A program made the translations under genes and the position numbers. The notes under the pieces are model-generated. The model was not told the origin of the DNA. It did no database searches and saw only the letters and a list, made by a program, of their open reading frames with translations. Source: Calvatia gigantea (taxonomy: Eukaryota; Basidiomycota; Agaricomycetes; Agaricales; Lycoperdaceae). From it: 64,000 nt of DNA. This document shows positions 24,533-36,281 of the stretch, in pieces. The stretch covers positions 434,001-498,000 of the forward strand of contig JACAAK010000012.1 of assembly GCA_025093985.1 (NCBI GenBank), written 5' to 3'. Numbering within the stretch: the stretch's first letter is position 1; the number at the start of each line of letters is the position of its first letter.

Positions 24533-26115
24533 TCACGGGTAGGCCACTAGAAGGATCTGATGTCGATTGTACTTCTCACGATAAATGAAGGTATGCGGCC
24601 AACCCGATGTCATCTGCTTCTGATAAAATATGATCATACACGATTCACGATATTTCACAAAAAAAGCAGTTGTAAGTTCTTGTGTTTCTTCCATCAACCC
24701 GTTTTCATCACGCTCTGAAACGAGCCTCTCCAGGTTTGGAAAGGGGCGCAAGGGGTTCCGAGATACGATAATCTTCCCCCGCCTTTTGGTAGGAATCCTC
24801 CATTGACAACACCTGAGCTCTGTTAGGTGATTGCAAGAAGGAGTGTCGGCAGGTAGCGGTTTCGTTAGAACACAAAATCACGGGGAAGCGTGACGCTGGC
24901 ACGCTGCACAGTCTTGGAGCGAGTGCAAAACAGGAAGGGAGAGCGGCAGACGGTATGATTTTACTCCTGGCGTAAGGACGATCGATACACAGGGTGTGAA
25001 GCGGTGGCCACAATTTGGTCATGGCCGCGAGATCATTCCCAGTTAAACGATACGGCACACTGATGAATTGAAGATTCTCCAAGATAGATAGGCGGGGGTT
25101 GATACCCTCGAAATTTACCACTGGAAATTGTTCCATAACGCAAAATGCTAGATGTCGGAGACCGCGTAAATCGGGTGGCACAAGAGAGAGTAGATGGTTG
25201 TAGTCCAGTGTGTCGGCTAAAATAGTGACTGATAGAATGTGGAGGGATTGAAGATGGACCGATACAAGGATGGACACCAACGTTGTAAAATCGACAGTGA
25301 GCCGAGAAAACGCGTAAACCGGGGAGGCATAGTCTTAGGCGAGAGTTTGCTTGAGTTCCAATTAGTGGCAGAGAATTTGGATTTCAAGTTCCTCGAGTTG
25401 GACAAGTGTGTTGAGCGCGCCCACGAGCTCGATACTCAGCCCAAAATTGCCAATCCGCAGGCGACGAGGCTCCGAAAAATATTGCAGGCCCTCGGGAAAA
25501 TTCAGAGGGGCGTTTCAAAAAAGAAAAATGATTTCGATAAGCTCGGGTAATTGGTGGGATTGAATATACTGGAGAAGTGTCCGCGGAAAAATCGACCAGT
25601 GACCGGCGACAGTGATCGAGCTGAGAGAAGGTGAGAGAAGGTGGGTAATTCCACTCCCAATTTAAAATGCGACCTAGCAACCTGAAGCGACAGGTGTTTG
25701 AGTTTAAACTTGGAGTGGAGGAGGGTGGGAATGATGTGACTCTAACTCTTGCATTTCGGCTCGGGCATGAAGCGTTCGGGCGTGGATGAGATATTGCTCA
25801 ATACGTTCCTGAAGTGCTTGGGTAACGACAGATCGGAGGAGTTGCTGACGTGCGCAAGACGTGAAATTAGACGACTCGCCGAAATCACGGAGCCCCAGAT
25901 AAAGATCCCTCTAATCCGACGAGTTAATAACATAGGTAGTTGGAGTAAGCGGAGGCATGCTCCTCCACAAGGTGTCCAATCCAAGCTCAGTCAGCTCAGG
26001 AGAGAGCAAGGCGACTGCGAGCGCCACGCTCCTCTTCCCCTTGACTATTAAGGCATCGTCACTATCCAAACACACCTCGAAGTACTCGAGGATTTCCCTC
26101 CAGACATACGCGTCG
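24533..26115 (-). pseudogene. F-box-like/LRR cluster copy E, heavily degraded
   Basis: The N-terminus reads AYVWREILEYFEVCLDSDDA and then VALLSPELTELGLDTLWRS (about 25960-26110), then hits an in-frame TAG after VINSSD. The exon-2 equivalent (QALQERIEQYLIHARTLHA) and LRR-like pieces (LRGLRHLAFCVMEQ; SVPYRLTGNDLAAM) follow in changing frames with several stops. It is most like copy F, from which it probably arose by tandem duplication. Confidence 0.7.
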
Positions 26116-26400
26116 TGATGGGGGTTGAGTGCTTAGTACTTAGCCAAGAATACACGGGCGCACAGGGCGCTCTTTGTACAAGCGGCTGACATGTCTGGGT
26201 CATCGAAGTGGCACAAAAAAAGGGGCGACTACGAGTTGAATAGTCTTTCCCAAAGAGTAATTCGAATTTCTGGGGAATGACAAACACGCCATCATCTCTA
26301 TTTCCCCCCCTCCCCCCCCCCGACCAATATCCCGAAACAGCCGTTCAATACTTCAGCCTCAAGTTGCAACTATAGCCCCTGCGAATGACAAAGGTCCCGG

Positions 26401-28002
26401 TCATCCCTGGTGCACGAGCAGCTCACGGTAACTAACAATAAATTCCTGTAATTCTTCCATTAACCCATTTTCATCCTGTGCCAATATTATCCTCCTCAGA
26501 TCGGGGAACAGGCGCAGCAAATTCCGGACCACGATAATTTTCTTGGGTCCTTTGGCAGGGATTCCCTTCCAGTGATGACACCTAAGTTCCCTCAAGCGAC
26601 TCTGAGGTTGCTGGGTATGCGCCAGTAACGGTTCCGTCAAGAAAGTGAAGTCGAGTGAGAGGGTGATCTTGCGTAGCTCCGGACAACGAGCAAATTGCAA
26701 GAGGACAGAGGCCGCCATGAATGACTCGCCCACATCTGAGCCTCCAATGGAAAGCGCCCGAAGTTTGGACCACGACCTGACCATCGTTTCGAGATTGGTC
26801 TCCACTGACCGATATGGCATGTTGGTGAGCTCAAGAGTCTCCAAGCTCTTTATGCTGGTAAGAGCAGTGAGTGGTTCCGCCTCGAATTCGTTAAAATCTG
26901 TGAAAGTTTGTGTGTTCGTGGGACGTCCCTTTGCCATCCGGATGGATAAATGCCGTAAATTTTGAACAGCAGGGATAGCCATGGACAATAAGGGTGCTTG
27001 GCCCGAGGCGCCAACTAAGATTGTGACTGACAACGTGTGAAGGGATGGGAGGTGAGCTGTTAGCAAGAGCGATTGCAGCAACACTGGATAAAAGATCGTA
27101 AGCCGCAAAATGCGTAAATTCGGGAGGGCAAATGGCGGTACGAGTGGGTTGTTTGGGTTCAAACCGTCCGGGCGGAGAGAGATTTGCAATTCCTCGATGT
27201 TGACTAGGGTGTTTAGCCTGTCCACGAGCTTGGAATTTAAGCCGAACAGCGTCTCACCACCAGTTCGTAGACATTTGAGCTTCGGGAAGTGTTGCAAGTC
27301 CTGGGGAACTTCTCGAGGGTCGTTCCGGTAATCCAATTCAACGAGTTCGGGAAGTTGGTGCGAAAGGATATAATTTTGTATCGTCCTGAGGTAGATTGAC
27401 CATGAACCCATGAGGGTAACTGAGGTGAGGGACGGTGAGAGAAGATTACTGATCGCGTTTCCCGACGCGATGAAAGTCGCATCGACTCGGACCAAAAGGT
27501 GTCTGATATTTGGAAGGATGGATGTTGAGTGAAGCAAGGTGGATATAAGACCCCAGAGTTCAATTTCCTTCATTTCGAGTTGGACGTGGACGGTTCGGAT
27601 ACGCATTAGGTATCCTTCGATATGCTCTCGTAACCCTGGGTCTAAGATTGGCCGAAAGAGATGCTAGCGTGGTCTCATCAGATATCGGGAAGCGGCATGA
27701 TTAAAAACACCGACCCAAGCAGGTGAAAATACTGTTGAAGTGGGATTATGGTATAGCAAATATTGAACGGCCCCACCGTCCCAAGAATTAATCACATTGG
27801 CGATGGGTATAATCGATGACATGTCCTTCCACAATGTGTCCAATCCTGCCCCAACCAGCCGACGGGAGAGCAAGGCAACTGTGAGTGCTGCGCTCTTCTT
27901 CTCTTTGACCACCGCAGGGTCGTCAGTCTCAAAAGAGACCTCGAAGTGTTTGAGAATTTCTTGCCATACATCTAAGTTGTCTAAAGATGCAGGGGCAGAC
28001 AT
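26401..28002 (-). CDS. F-box-like/LRR protein, cluster copy F, intact
   Basis: The only cluster member with no break. Exon 1 is 27715-28002, the intron is 27664-27714 (51 bp, donor GTCGGT, acceptor CTAG), and exon 2 is 26401-27663, for 516 residues. The F-box-like segment is LDNLDVWQEILKHFEV (residues ~7-22) with ALLSRRLVGAGLDTLW after it. The remainder is leucine-rich: LPNLRILRL, LPSLHTLSV, VQNLRHLSIRM, SLETLELTNMPY, LRALSIGG, ending NLLRLFPDLRRI. The intron falls right after a TGG codon in phase 0, as in copies A, B and D. It probably recruits targets to an SCF ubiquitin ligase; this is inferred from family architecture. Confidence 0.8.
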
Positions 28003-28518
28003 AGGACGTAGGTGGTTATGGCTACTGTTGGGGAGTATGAAGTAGAGGAGACTGAAGGAGGGTTGGGATAATTATGAAGGTCCACTGACTCGTCCGATTG
28101 TAAGTCTCGTAACACATACAAGTGTAAATACAACACTCGCATTCCAACAGATTAGCGCGGCGCTTCAGGCCTTCCAACCCTCACTACCCCCGGAGTTCAC
28201 CACCATCCGATGCGCGTATCCCCAAAAGCGAGCCGAGGCCATTATACGTACAGCCGGGAATATTGAAAAGTTAAAAGTGACATTCTCGGCCTTCCACCCA
28301 TCTACCTAGGTCCATTCCGGTTTATTTTTGGGATTCAATATCCGATTCTGCGTACATATTGAATATTATATTGTAAAAAAGGAAATCGAGATATGTAAAA
28401 GACGAAAGGAAAGCAACGGGACATGTAGAACAGTGAGAGACATTGTGAGCGTAGCGTCTGGATGCTGGTGATAAGACAAGAAAAAAGATTCAATTTTAGA
28501 TTATCTATTCCGTTGTCT
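28003..28518. other. Intergenic between copy F and the complex I gene
   Basis: Contains the presumed promoter of copy F (minus) and the 3' end of the complex I gene (minus). No gene was seen. The AT-rich patch 28330-28400 may hold polyadenylation signals (AATATAATATTC on the minus strand). Confidence 0.4.
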
Positions 28519-31153
28519 CTATGCAAATGCAGCCTGCTCCGCCTGACCATACTCGCTGAAGCCGTAGTTCTCGCCCTTGGTAAAAGCACGCGTACATTGC
28601 GCCATCGTAACCGAACTGATAGAAGCAAGCAAGTCCACGTTAGTATCCGACATCTCCACAAGTCAACAAACAAACAGCACACTCACGCTCTCGAAATTGG
28701 GTCTGTTTGATAGAAATTTGTGATCGGCTTCTCGAACGCAGCACCTCCAATCTTCGCACCCGCTGTCCGTTCCTTCATCACTTTGATACCGGCCAGGGCA
28801 ATCTCAGACGACGTCTTCTCAGTAATATCATACCTCACAAGCGCCGGTGAAATTTCCCACATCCTATCCCTCAACTCTAGTGCATCGTTATAGGGCAAGG
28901 GCGTGCCCACCACTTCCGACAGCGCACGAATAATCTTCCAGTCCTCACGAGCAGCACCTGGAGGGCCGACAGCTGCACGCCCAAGCTGTGCACGGCCCTC
29001 AGTATTCACCCATGTTGCTCCCTTTTCTGTGTATGCTGAACCTGGTAGGCAAACGTCTGCAAGTTGGGCACCGAGATCACCGTGGTGACCTTGATAGACA
29101 ACAAAGGCATCAGAGGGAATCGACTTGGGGTCAACCTCATCAGCGTTAAGGAGGTAAATGAATTTGGGTTTCGTTTGTGATGCAGCTCGAGAAGGTGTGA
29201 AACCAATATCGTAGGCAGCGGCTCGGGAGGCAACTCGTTGCAGAACACTGTAGCCATTCCATTCGGGTGTCACCAGACGAGCTTTCTCCTTCTCTACGAG
29301 TTTGGCAAGAGCGCCATAGACACCAGCAGCGTCAGGGTGTTCCAAAAGAGCGCTACCGACGATGACCAGGGGCTTCTTCGCAGCCTTCCACTTCTGCGTG
29401 AAAGCGCTGTTGGGAGCTTTGCCAGAGACAAATGCCTCGAGGGCATTGGCATCACCGCCGAGGTACTCATAGCCGTAGGCAGTATCAGCACGCTCACCAA
29501 TCAGGCCGACTTCAAGGGTAGTATGTAGCCAGCTCTTGCGGATGCGGGAGTTGAGAACGGCGGCTTCATGTCGGGGGTTGGTACCAACGAGGAGGATAGC
29601 ATCGGCCTCCTCAACACCAGGGATAGAAGCGTTAAAGAGGTAGTTGGAACGGACGTCAACACCATGTGCGGGAGGGAGGTGACCATTAGCCTGGTCGAAC
29701 GTGAGGTTGTCCGAGTTAAGGCGGTTGGCGAAATCTTTGAGAGCAACAAGTGATTCGCTATCGGCAAAATGGCCGGCGACGGCTTGGATTTCATTGGCCG
29801 TTGCGCCAGATGCCGCAAGGCCATTGGCAATGGTAGTCAAAGCCTCCTCCCATGAGGACGGAACGAAACGATCACCCTTTTTGATCAGAGGTGTTGTCAG
29901 CCGCTGGAACTTGAGACCATCGTAGGCGTAACGCGTCTTGTCGTTGATCCACTCCTCGTTCACGTCGTCATTGGTTTTAGGCTGTATCCGCATGACTTGG
30001 ACACCCCGAGAATCAACGCGGATGTTCGAACCAATAGCGTCCATAACATCGACACTTTCTGTGCTCTTGAGTTCCCATGGACGAGCATGGTAGGCGTAGG
30101 GTTTGCTTGTGAGGGCACCAACGGGGCAAAGGTCAACAATGTTCCCAGAGAGTTCAGAGTCCATGGTCTTTTCGACGTAGGTACCGATTTGCATATCGTT
30201 GCCACGACCGGTAGTGCCAAGTTCCTCAACTCCGGCCACTTCGTTGGCGAACCGCACGCAACGCGTACACTGGATACACCGGTTCATAGAGGTTTTGACG
30301 AGAGGACCTAGATCCTTATTTTCAACCGCGCGCTTGCCAGTGATTTCGTGGAAACGCGTGCGATCAGAACCGTAGCGCATGGACTGGTCTTGAAGATCAC
30401 ACTCTCCACCTTGGTCACAAATAGGACAATCTAGTGGGTGGTTTGCAAGGAGAAATTCCATGACCCCCTCTCTATGATACTCGTTAGCCATGGGAATTTT
30501 TACTATCGGCAAATTCAGGTGCGCTTACCGTGCTTCATGTACAAGAGGGGTGTTCGTGAAAACTTTAGCACCGGGCATGGCGGGCATGGCACTATGGACG
30601 GGATTGGTTTGGGAGTCAAAAACGAGGGCAATAGTCACATACCAGGATGCTACGGGCTTCGGTGATCTCTCGACTTCGACCAAACACATTCGACAATTTC
30701 CAGCAATGGCCAGCCTAGTTTACGCGTTAACATGGAGACGTGTCGAATTAAGGAAGGAAATAGGCGGACCTGTCATGGTAGCAGAATCTTGATATGGGTT
30801 GAACCATCAGTTCGCTGAAAAAAAATTACAGGAAGACACACCTTGGTATCACTGCGCCCGCAGCTTCACAAGCTTGAATGAGAGCGGAACCTTGGGGGAT
30901 AAATCACATTAGATATGCGAACTTTGTAAGTGCAAGTTTAAACGAACCTTGAGGAACGGTCACCTCTTTCCCATCAACTGTTAATGTAATATCTGCATTC
31001 CGCGCCGAAGACGACGCGAGAGAACGACGACCTATTGAACCCGTCAAAATTACTGCCGGGACCCACCGTAGGGCGACACACACCAGTGTTTGTGACCTTC
31101 CCGAGAATTCCCGTTGAGGATGGGCGAGATACGGAGGAGACGATGCGCAGCAT
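28519..31153 (-). CDS. nuo78: Complex I 75/78-kDa iron-sulfur subunit (NDUFS1)
   Basis: Mitochondrial matrix-arm subunit of NADH:ubiquinone oxidoreductase carrying the N1b, N4 and N5 clusters. Eight exons: 31084-31153, 30948-31031, 30842-30890, 30770-30787, 30643-30714, 30529-30591, 28687-30471 and 28519-28615. The total is 2238 nt, or 745 residues, the usual family size. An Arg/Ser-rich presequence ([12 protein letters not shown]) precedes the ferredoxin-like domain. The [2Fe-2S] cysteines are at about 70, 81, 84 and 98. [14 protein letters not shown] (130-143) gives the His and Cys ligands of N5, and CIQCTRC with CPVGAL gives N4. The molybdopterin-oxidoreductase-like C-terminal domain follows. 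The last exon encodes the short conserved tail ([15 protein letters not shown]). An 18-nt exon supplies FCYHD with one ligand cysteine. Unlike its neighbours, the gene has no frame break. Confidence 0.95.
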
Positions 31154-31692
31154 CTCAGCCGCTGCAGCTGCAATCTGGGATGATGGTGATAGAAAACAAA
31201 AGCTGCAGAGCAGCGACGATGTTACTGGCGAAATTCGGGACCTGCGCTGTTGGTCACGCCCGCCCTGTGTCACCGTCCAACCACCTCCTCCCAATTTCAC
31301 ATTCCCACGACTTCACGCGGAGTCTCAATATTTCTCACTCCGCTTAGCTGACGCACTGACGGGTTGTGCAAGCCCGGATCAACAAAGGACAACTCGGGTG
31401 ACGACTGTCATCAGCGAGAACTATCCTCGGCCATCAGTGAACTAAGCTTGAAATTCCAGATTTTGGGGAGCCCATTTGAAAACCTTTCATAAATGATGTT
31501 AACGTTCAGCCCTGTGTTAACTTACTGCTCCTTCCTCTTCCCGCCCACTGTCCATAGGAAATGCTGTTTGCTTTTGTTACATGCAATGGCAACTGCAAAA
31601 TATCATTGGCCTAGCGTGCGGGAGAAAACATAGGTAGCTCTGCCTCGCTCCTTCGTAATAGGACATCGGAATTTTGGAATACTATATGCATA
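31154..31692. other. Promoter region of the complex I gene; intergenic
   Basis: No further gene recognised. The half next to 31153 must hold the complex I promoter; no TATA box is evident. Confidence 0.4.
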
Positions 31693-33323
31693 TCACGTGG
31701 CTTCTTGAGAGGGAGCCTTCCTCTTCCTATTATCCAAAAGACTCGCTTGACATAATCTCATCATCCGAAATATCAAATTCCACGCAGCTTCATCTTCCTT
31801 TGCTGTCAGGGACTGTAACACCGGGAACAAAGCATTTAAATAACGAGCAATAGTTATCCACGGGGATACCATTGCCAATGTCTGGTCCAAGAACTCCGTC
31901 CCCTTCCGCTTTTTATTCCCGGCCGATGCAAGGGATGAACTAAGAGGAAGGGACGAACTAAGGGGAAGTAATTCCAAGCTCTCCAAGGGATGGTGCAGGA
32001 GATCCTCCTCCGACCCTATGATATTATCAAGAGGCTTGTGATCAATTGCGTTCAATTGGAGTGAGAGGCTTCGCAGTGCCGGCGCCGACTCTGCAATAGT
32101 TTTAAGTTGAGATAGATTGAACTTCGTCGATTCGGAGAGTTTCAGGGAGACAAGACGCTGCCAAGCATCTGGCACGAAGGCATCCCTTAAGGGTGTTCGA
32201 GGGCACTGCGGAGTGTGAAGGTTTTCCGCCCCAGCTGATGGCCCAGTCCCGAGTTCATCGAAACCATCGAAAACCCCAAAGGCTCGGTGCATTCGAGAAC
32301 TCATCACGGGTTCCTTCGACGGAGTGATAGATAGGGTCTTCATAGCAGTCAAACCGAAAACGGATACGACTTTGGAAACGATGTGAAGCGGCGCGACGAT
32401 ATCAAGGTAAGACAAGGACTGCGGACTGTGACGAACGATGGTGAACTCCTCACTGGCCGCAGGTCCTGCCTCAAGCGGGGATTCCTTTCTGTACCCTACC
32501 ATCGGCACCAGATTCCTCTACCCTCAACCACAAAATCTCCAGAGATGACAAACTTTCCAAACATCGGAGGTAGGGGTCGAAGTTGCCCTCCATGACGAGC
32601 AAGAAACATTCAAGTTTCAATACTTGAAGGCCGCGGAAATCTCTGATGTTTCTCCAACAACGATATCGGCATCTTGGTAACCTGTATTCTCCAGATGAAG
32701 GACCTTGAGCTTCTTGGAGTAGAAGGCGAGCTCGGTGATAAAGGACATCGTCAAGTCTTTGACATCACGGCCCCTCGTAGAGTGCGGCTCTTTACTGGAC
32801 AACGGTTTTGGTGGTGGCTGATAACCAACCATAACTCGTTCAAGAGCGGGGGATGCCAGGAGTGCAATATAATCCAAGCAAGAATCAAAGCTTTCAATAT
32901 GGAGGGCACAGAGGGCAGGGAACAGAGGTTCGCCCTTCAGCATGCGCGCAAGCTGGACAAGGGTTGTGGGGTCGAACACGGGCTGGGGTGGTGGCATAGA
33001 TCTCGCAGTGAACGTTTCCACAGATCGGGACTTTTTAAGGAATTGTTCCCAGCTTTCGGTGTCGGGGATATTGGACAACGTCTGACAAGGGACAGGACAG
33101 CAGAACGAGAGGTTCAGTCATGGTCAACGGTCTCCAGAAATCGCACAATACTTACCCAACGACCATCTAGTTGCTTGAAGCTTTCCAAAACCTGGAATAA
33201 CGGGAGTATGCCGGTGGTATCGATTGTAGAACACGATGGTTCCACTTGAGAATCTTTGTCATCACTCTTTGAAGGTGGGTCTGGGTGAACTTCACCCAAA
33301 AAGCTGGGGGTTATCGCCATCAT
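31693..33323 (-). CDS. LRR-like hypothetical protein, probable F-box-like family
   Basis: Exon 1 is 33156-33323, the intron 33082-33155 (GTAAGT...TCAG) and exon 2 31693-33081. Exon 1 ends FKQLDGRW and the intron follows the Trp codon in phase 0, as in the 17-28 kb cluster. Exon 2 has LRR-like text: FPALCALHIESFDSCLDYIA, LKVLHLENTGY, LRCLESLSSLEILWLRV, LVSLKLSESTKFNLSQLKTI, LRSLSLQLNAIDHKPL. It ends with a basic tail (RKRKAPSQEAT). There are two frame changes: about 32650 (a two-base gain or one-base loss) and about 32497 (+1). The segment between them makes sense only in its own frame. No obvious F-box was seen at the N-terminus, so family membership rests on the intron position and repeats. 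Confidence 0.55.
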
Positions 33324-33347
33324 ACTGGTAAAAGGCAGTTGTCGCTC

Positions 33348-33948
33348 TTACACTAGACGAAAGCGGTTATATATATTTCTCGCCCCTGCCAGAAATTTCG
33401 AAGCACAAACTTTGTTTGCTGCGGAGAGGAACGTGGCAAAGGCAGTGACAAACAAGAAGCAGACAGCGGAGAAGCTTGGATAATTATTGATTATCCCCAA
33501 TTCACCGATGAGGGTGATCAAACTGAAACCAAGATAAGAGAGCGCGAGGTGGCCCATGGTAAATACGGCCACAAAAGACTGCTCAATAAAAACCGGCGGG
33601 AGATACCTGACGTGCCTTTCACAGAGAATATGCATAAGTACTTACTTGATGAGTTGATGACGTATGGTACCTTCAATCATTGACAAATAAGCGAACTTCT
33701 CCCAGTTCTGACATGGAAAGGAAAGAAACCACGGGAAGAAATTCGAAGAGTACAAGATGATTCAGGAAGCTGAGTTTCACATTCAGTGATGCGTCCTTGG
33801 CTCGCACAAATGGTGCCGTGGGAGTGCAGGGGCACAGAGCCACCCTAGCGAGATTTCCAGAAAACTCGCCCTCTTTCACCTGATGCAAAGCACTGCCTGA
33901 TCCTCTTTGAGTCAAAGGTCCACCACGGTTTCTGAGCTCTATAAGCAT
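33348..33948 (-). CDS. Small membrane protein, exon structure unresolved
   Basis: 33348-33635 encodes a C-terminus with two to three hydrophobic segments (SFVAVFTMGHLALSYLGFSL and FSAVCFLFVTAFATFL) and a basic end (NIYNRFRLV). Upstream, text such as NWEKFAYLSMIEGTIRHQLI precedes a perfect GTAAGTAC donor near 33640. The nearest acceptor gives an intron of only about 30 bp, which is too short to trust. 33673-33948 may hold the first exons. Not recognised as any known family. Confidence 0.35.
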
Positions 33949-34654
33949 AAGTTATTCAGCTGTCAATATATATTTGGTCCTGTTCTATGGTCGACCGCCT
34001 TTAGTACAACCTTCACGTTAATATATCGTACCGTTGTCGGCGGGAAATCAGTGTTGAACTCGGTGGAACCCTTTTAGTGAGAGTAAGAGAGGATTGTAGG
34101 AGGGAAGCCATTAAAGAGAGGAACCAAGATCTGGGTTTTTAGCTCGGGTGAGCTGCACCAACACCGGCATTATGACTCATTGCTAGATGTCTTTACCCTC
34201 TTTTGGTGGCCTCGAGACACACAACGGCAGAACCATGGGCAGTGAAGAACTGTTATTGGCGGTGTATCCCTTCTGGAGTCCTGCACAGCAACAAAGCAAA
34301 ACGGACAGCAATTCGAACCACGGGACGAAAGCACCCAAGAGAAGATGTCGGCGCGGTGTACTAAAAATGGTCAATTGGCACAGAAATTGGCTGGCTCAGT
34401 GGGTAGGTACCTAGCTTTTTGGGAGTGCGCGCTTGCGGAGTTTCTGTGGGTAGACGGGACCCAATAAGTTTTCGCATACTTGTAGCCTGGCTTCCTAAGC
34501 ACTGACGCAATTTCTCCCCCAAACGTGCACTTTCGGATTATTGAACCTCACCGCAGGTAGTGTCTTGACTCTTAAATTTTCTCCTGTTACTCATTGTGCA
34601 GCATTCAAACCTCCCCCCCCCCACCCAGCGATACAGAAATATTGTTTCTGTTGC
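33949..34654. other. Intergenic; C-run near 34612
   Basis: Nothing gene-like. A run of ten C bases sits just before the repeat element that starts near 34655. Confidence 0.4.
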
Positions 34655-35440
34655 ACGAAACAGCGCCCCCTATTTCGCATCAGCTAATTTGCATGGTGAA
34701 TCACCTGCTAATCAGCAGACCCCCCAAAACCCCGGTGCGAATTTGAGCAAATTAGCCCAAAGGATTGCGCCACATCTCCAGGAAATAGTTTTATTCTCAA
34801 ACATACAAAATGACACACAACAGATAGACAATGCCCGTGGTAGTATCCTACTACTACAGAATACATACTATCCAGGCTTTTTATTTGTTCCGCGCTGAAG
34901 TGTGATGATTAGCCAACACACTATTTGAGTAACATAACAGATGAGGTCGAGTCGAGGAATGGCGATGAGCGTAAGACGGTGCTGATGTGGGTAGATAACC
35001 TTCACGAAATCAGCAACGTCGCCCCATCAGGGAAGCACACCAGAGGGGACATGACCAGTTTCGAGCTGGAGGGCTATCTAGCCACACAGCATCTCGATAT
35101 ATTATCTGACAAGGCGTTGTTAGTTGAAGGGCACACAGAGTTGGAGGAAAGCCAGAGATATAACCCTGTCCCTCAGGATGCCAACGAAGGAGCTTTTGCT
35201 GTCCAAGGTGATGAATGGGTGACGTGGTAGCCATAGGGTTTAGAATCGAGAGCCTGTGTAAATGGTATAAAGTCCCAAATTTCGCCGCAAATTAGATACG
35301 AATTCGCTATTTCACACGGTGAATCACAGCTAATTTGCCTGGAGGCTGATGCGCAAATTAGCTGTGTTTTACCCCTACGAAATAGGCCCCTGGGAAGCCA
35401 GGTGCGATTCTCGCCTGCGAAATAGAGCCCAGACCTATTT
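34655..35440. repeat. Possible MITE-like element with palindromic AGCTAATTTGC motifs
   Basis: CTATTTCGCA at 34670-34679 is matched by its reverse complement at 35416-35425, about 750 bp apart, as terminal inverted repeats would be. Inside, CAGCTAATTTGC occurs at 34681-34692 and 35327-35338, and its reverse complement GCAAATTAGCTG at 35353-35364, with shorter forms at 34747-34756 and 35287-35295. The pair 35327-35338/35353-35364 is a perfect 12-bp inverted repeat around a 14-nt loop. GGTGAATCAC also recurs (34696 and 35318). The middle (34925-35230) is an open frame of 101 codons with no recognised domain. Confidence 0.45.
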
Positions 35441-36281
35441 CCCCCAACACTGAGAAGTATGTCTGTTATGGGGTTGTCAACATCACATGACAGCCTGGTT
35501 TGCAGGCAGTTGGCTTACAGAAATGCGCTTCGTGCCACATGCCCCCACGAACCACACCGCTTGCGATCATCTTTAATCCGAGCCCCACTACTGGAACCTT
35601 GTGTATGGGATTAATCGGTTGAGCCCGTCCCAACGTTGATGATCACGGAAGACTTTGGATCGTCTTAAGGCGGTGTGCCGCGACCATCGCAACCATTTCT
35701 AGAGGATCGATGAACGGATGCCGAGTGCGTAAGTAGATGGGTGGGAGTGGGTCCCACCAAGCCCCGGAAAACCAGCCAAAAACCATAAAGTGGTCTCCCT
35801 AATTCAAGCTGTCAACGTTTCAACCCTCGGCGCTCTTGATGCCTGTTGTGACATCACTGACAGGCTCGACTGCCGATCAAACACGACCCCGAGTTCTTCT
35901 CAACTTCCCGTTGCTATTATTGGGGTATATTTACACCATGAGCAACAGAAAAGACAATCATATTTTTACCAGACGGTCTTGCCAAGGCCTACTTATCGCC
36001 CGGAAATCTTCGTAAGCCTGTATCATCGTATGATCTGAACTATTATAATGAGTCGATGGACAGAATTAACGTTGTGCCGATGGCATTTGCCAAGTGCCGG
36101 ACATGGTCCGCGTGAGATATTCCGATCCACCTTGTTGGACACAGAGCAAAATTGCAGGTTGATGACGTGCCAACGATGCAATCGAACAGTGCTAATGTTG
36201 GGGCACAGAAGCTATAAGTACGAGAGGCTTTCTAGAGACCGTCCACCCTTATATTTACACCCGTCCACAACCTCGGCTAGC
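35441..36281. other. Intergenic and promoter of the second GST
   Basis: No gene recognised. TTATATTTAC near 36249 is a possible TATA element about 30 bp before the GST start. Confidence 0.35.

Noticed and set aside
31035..31445. 136-codon plus-strand frame over the complex I 5' end
   Set aside because: It is the antisense shadow of the complex I presequence exons and promoter.
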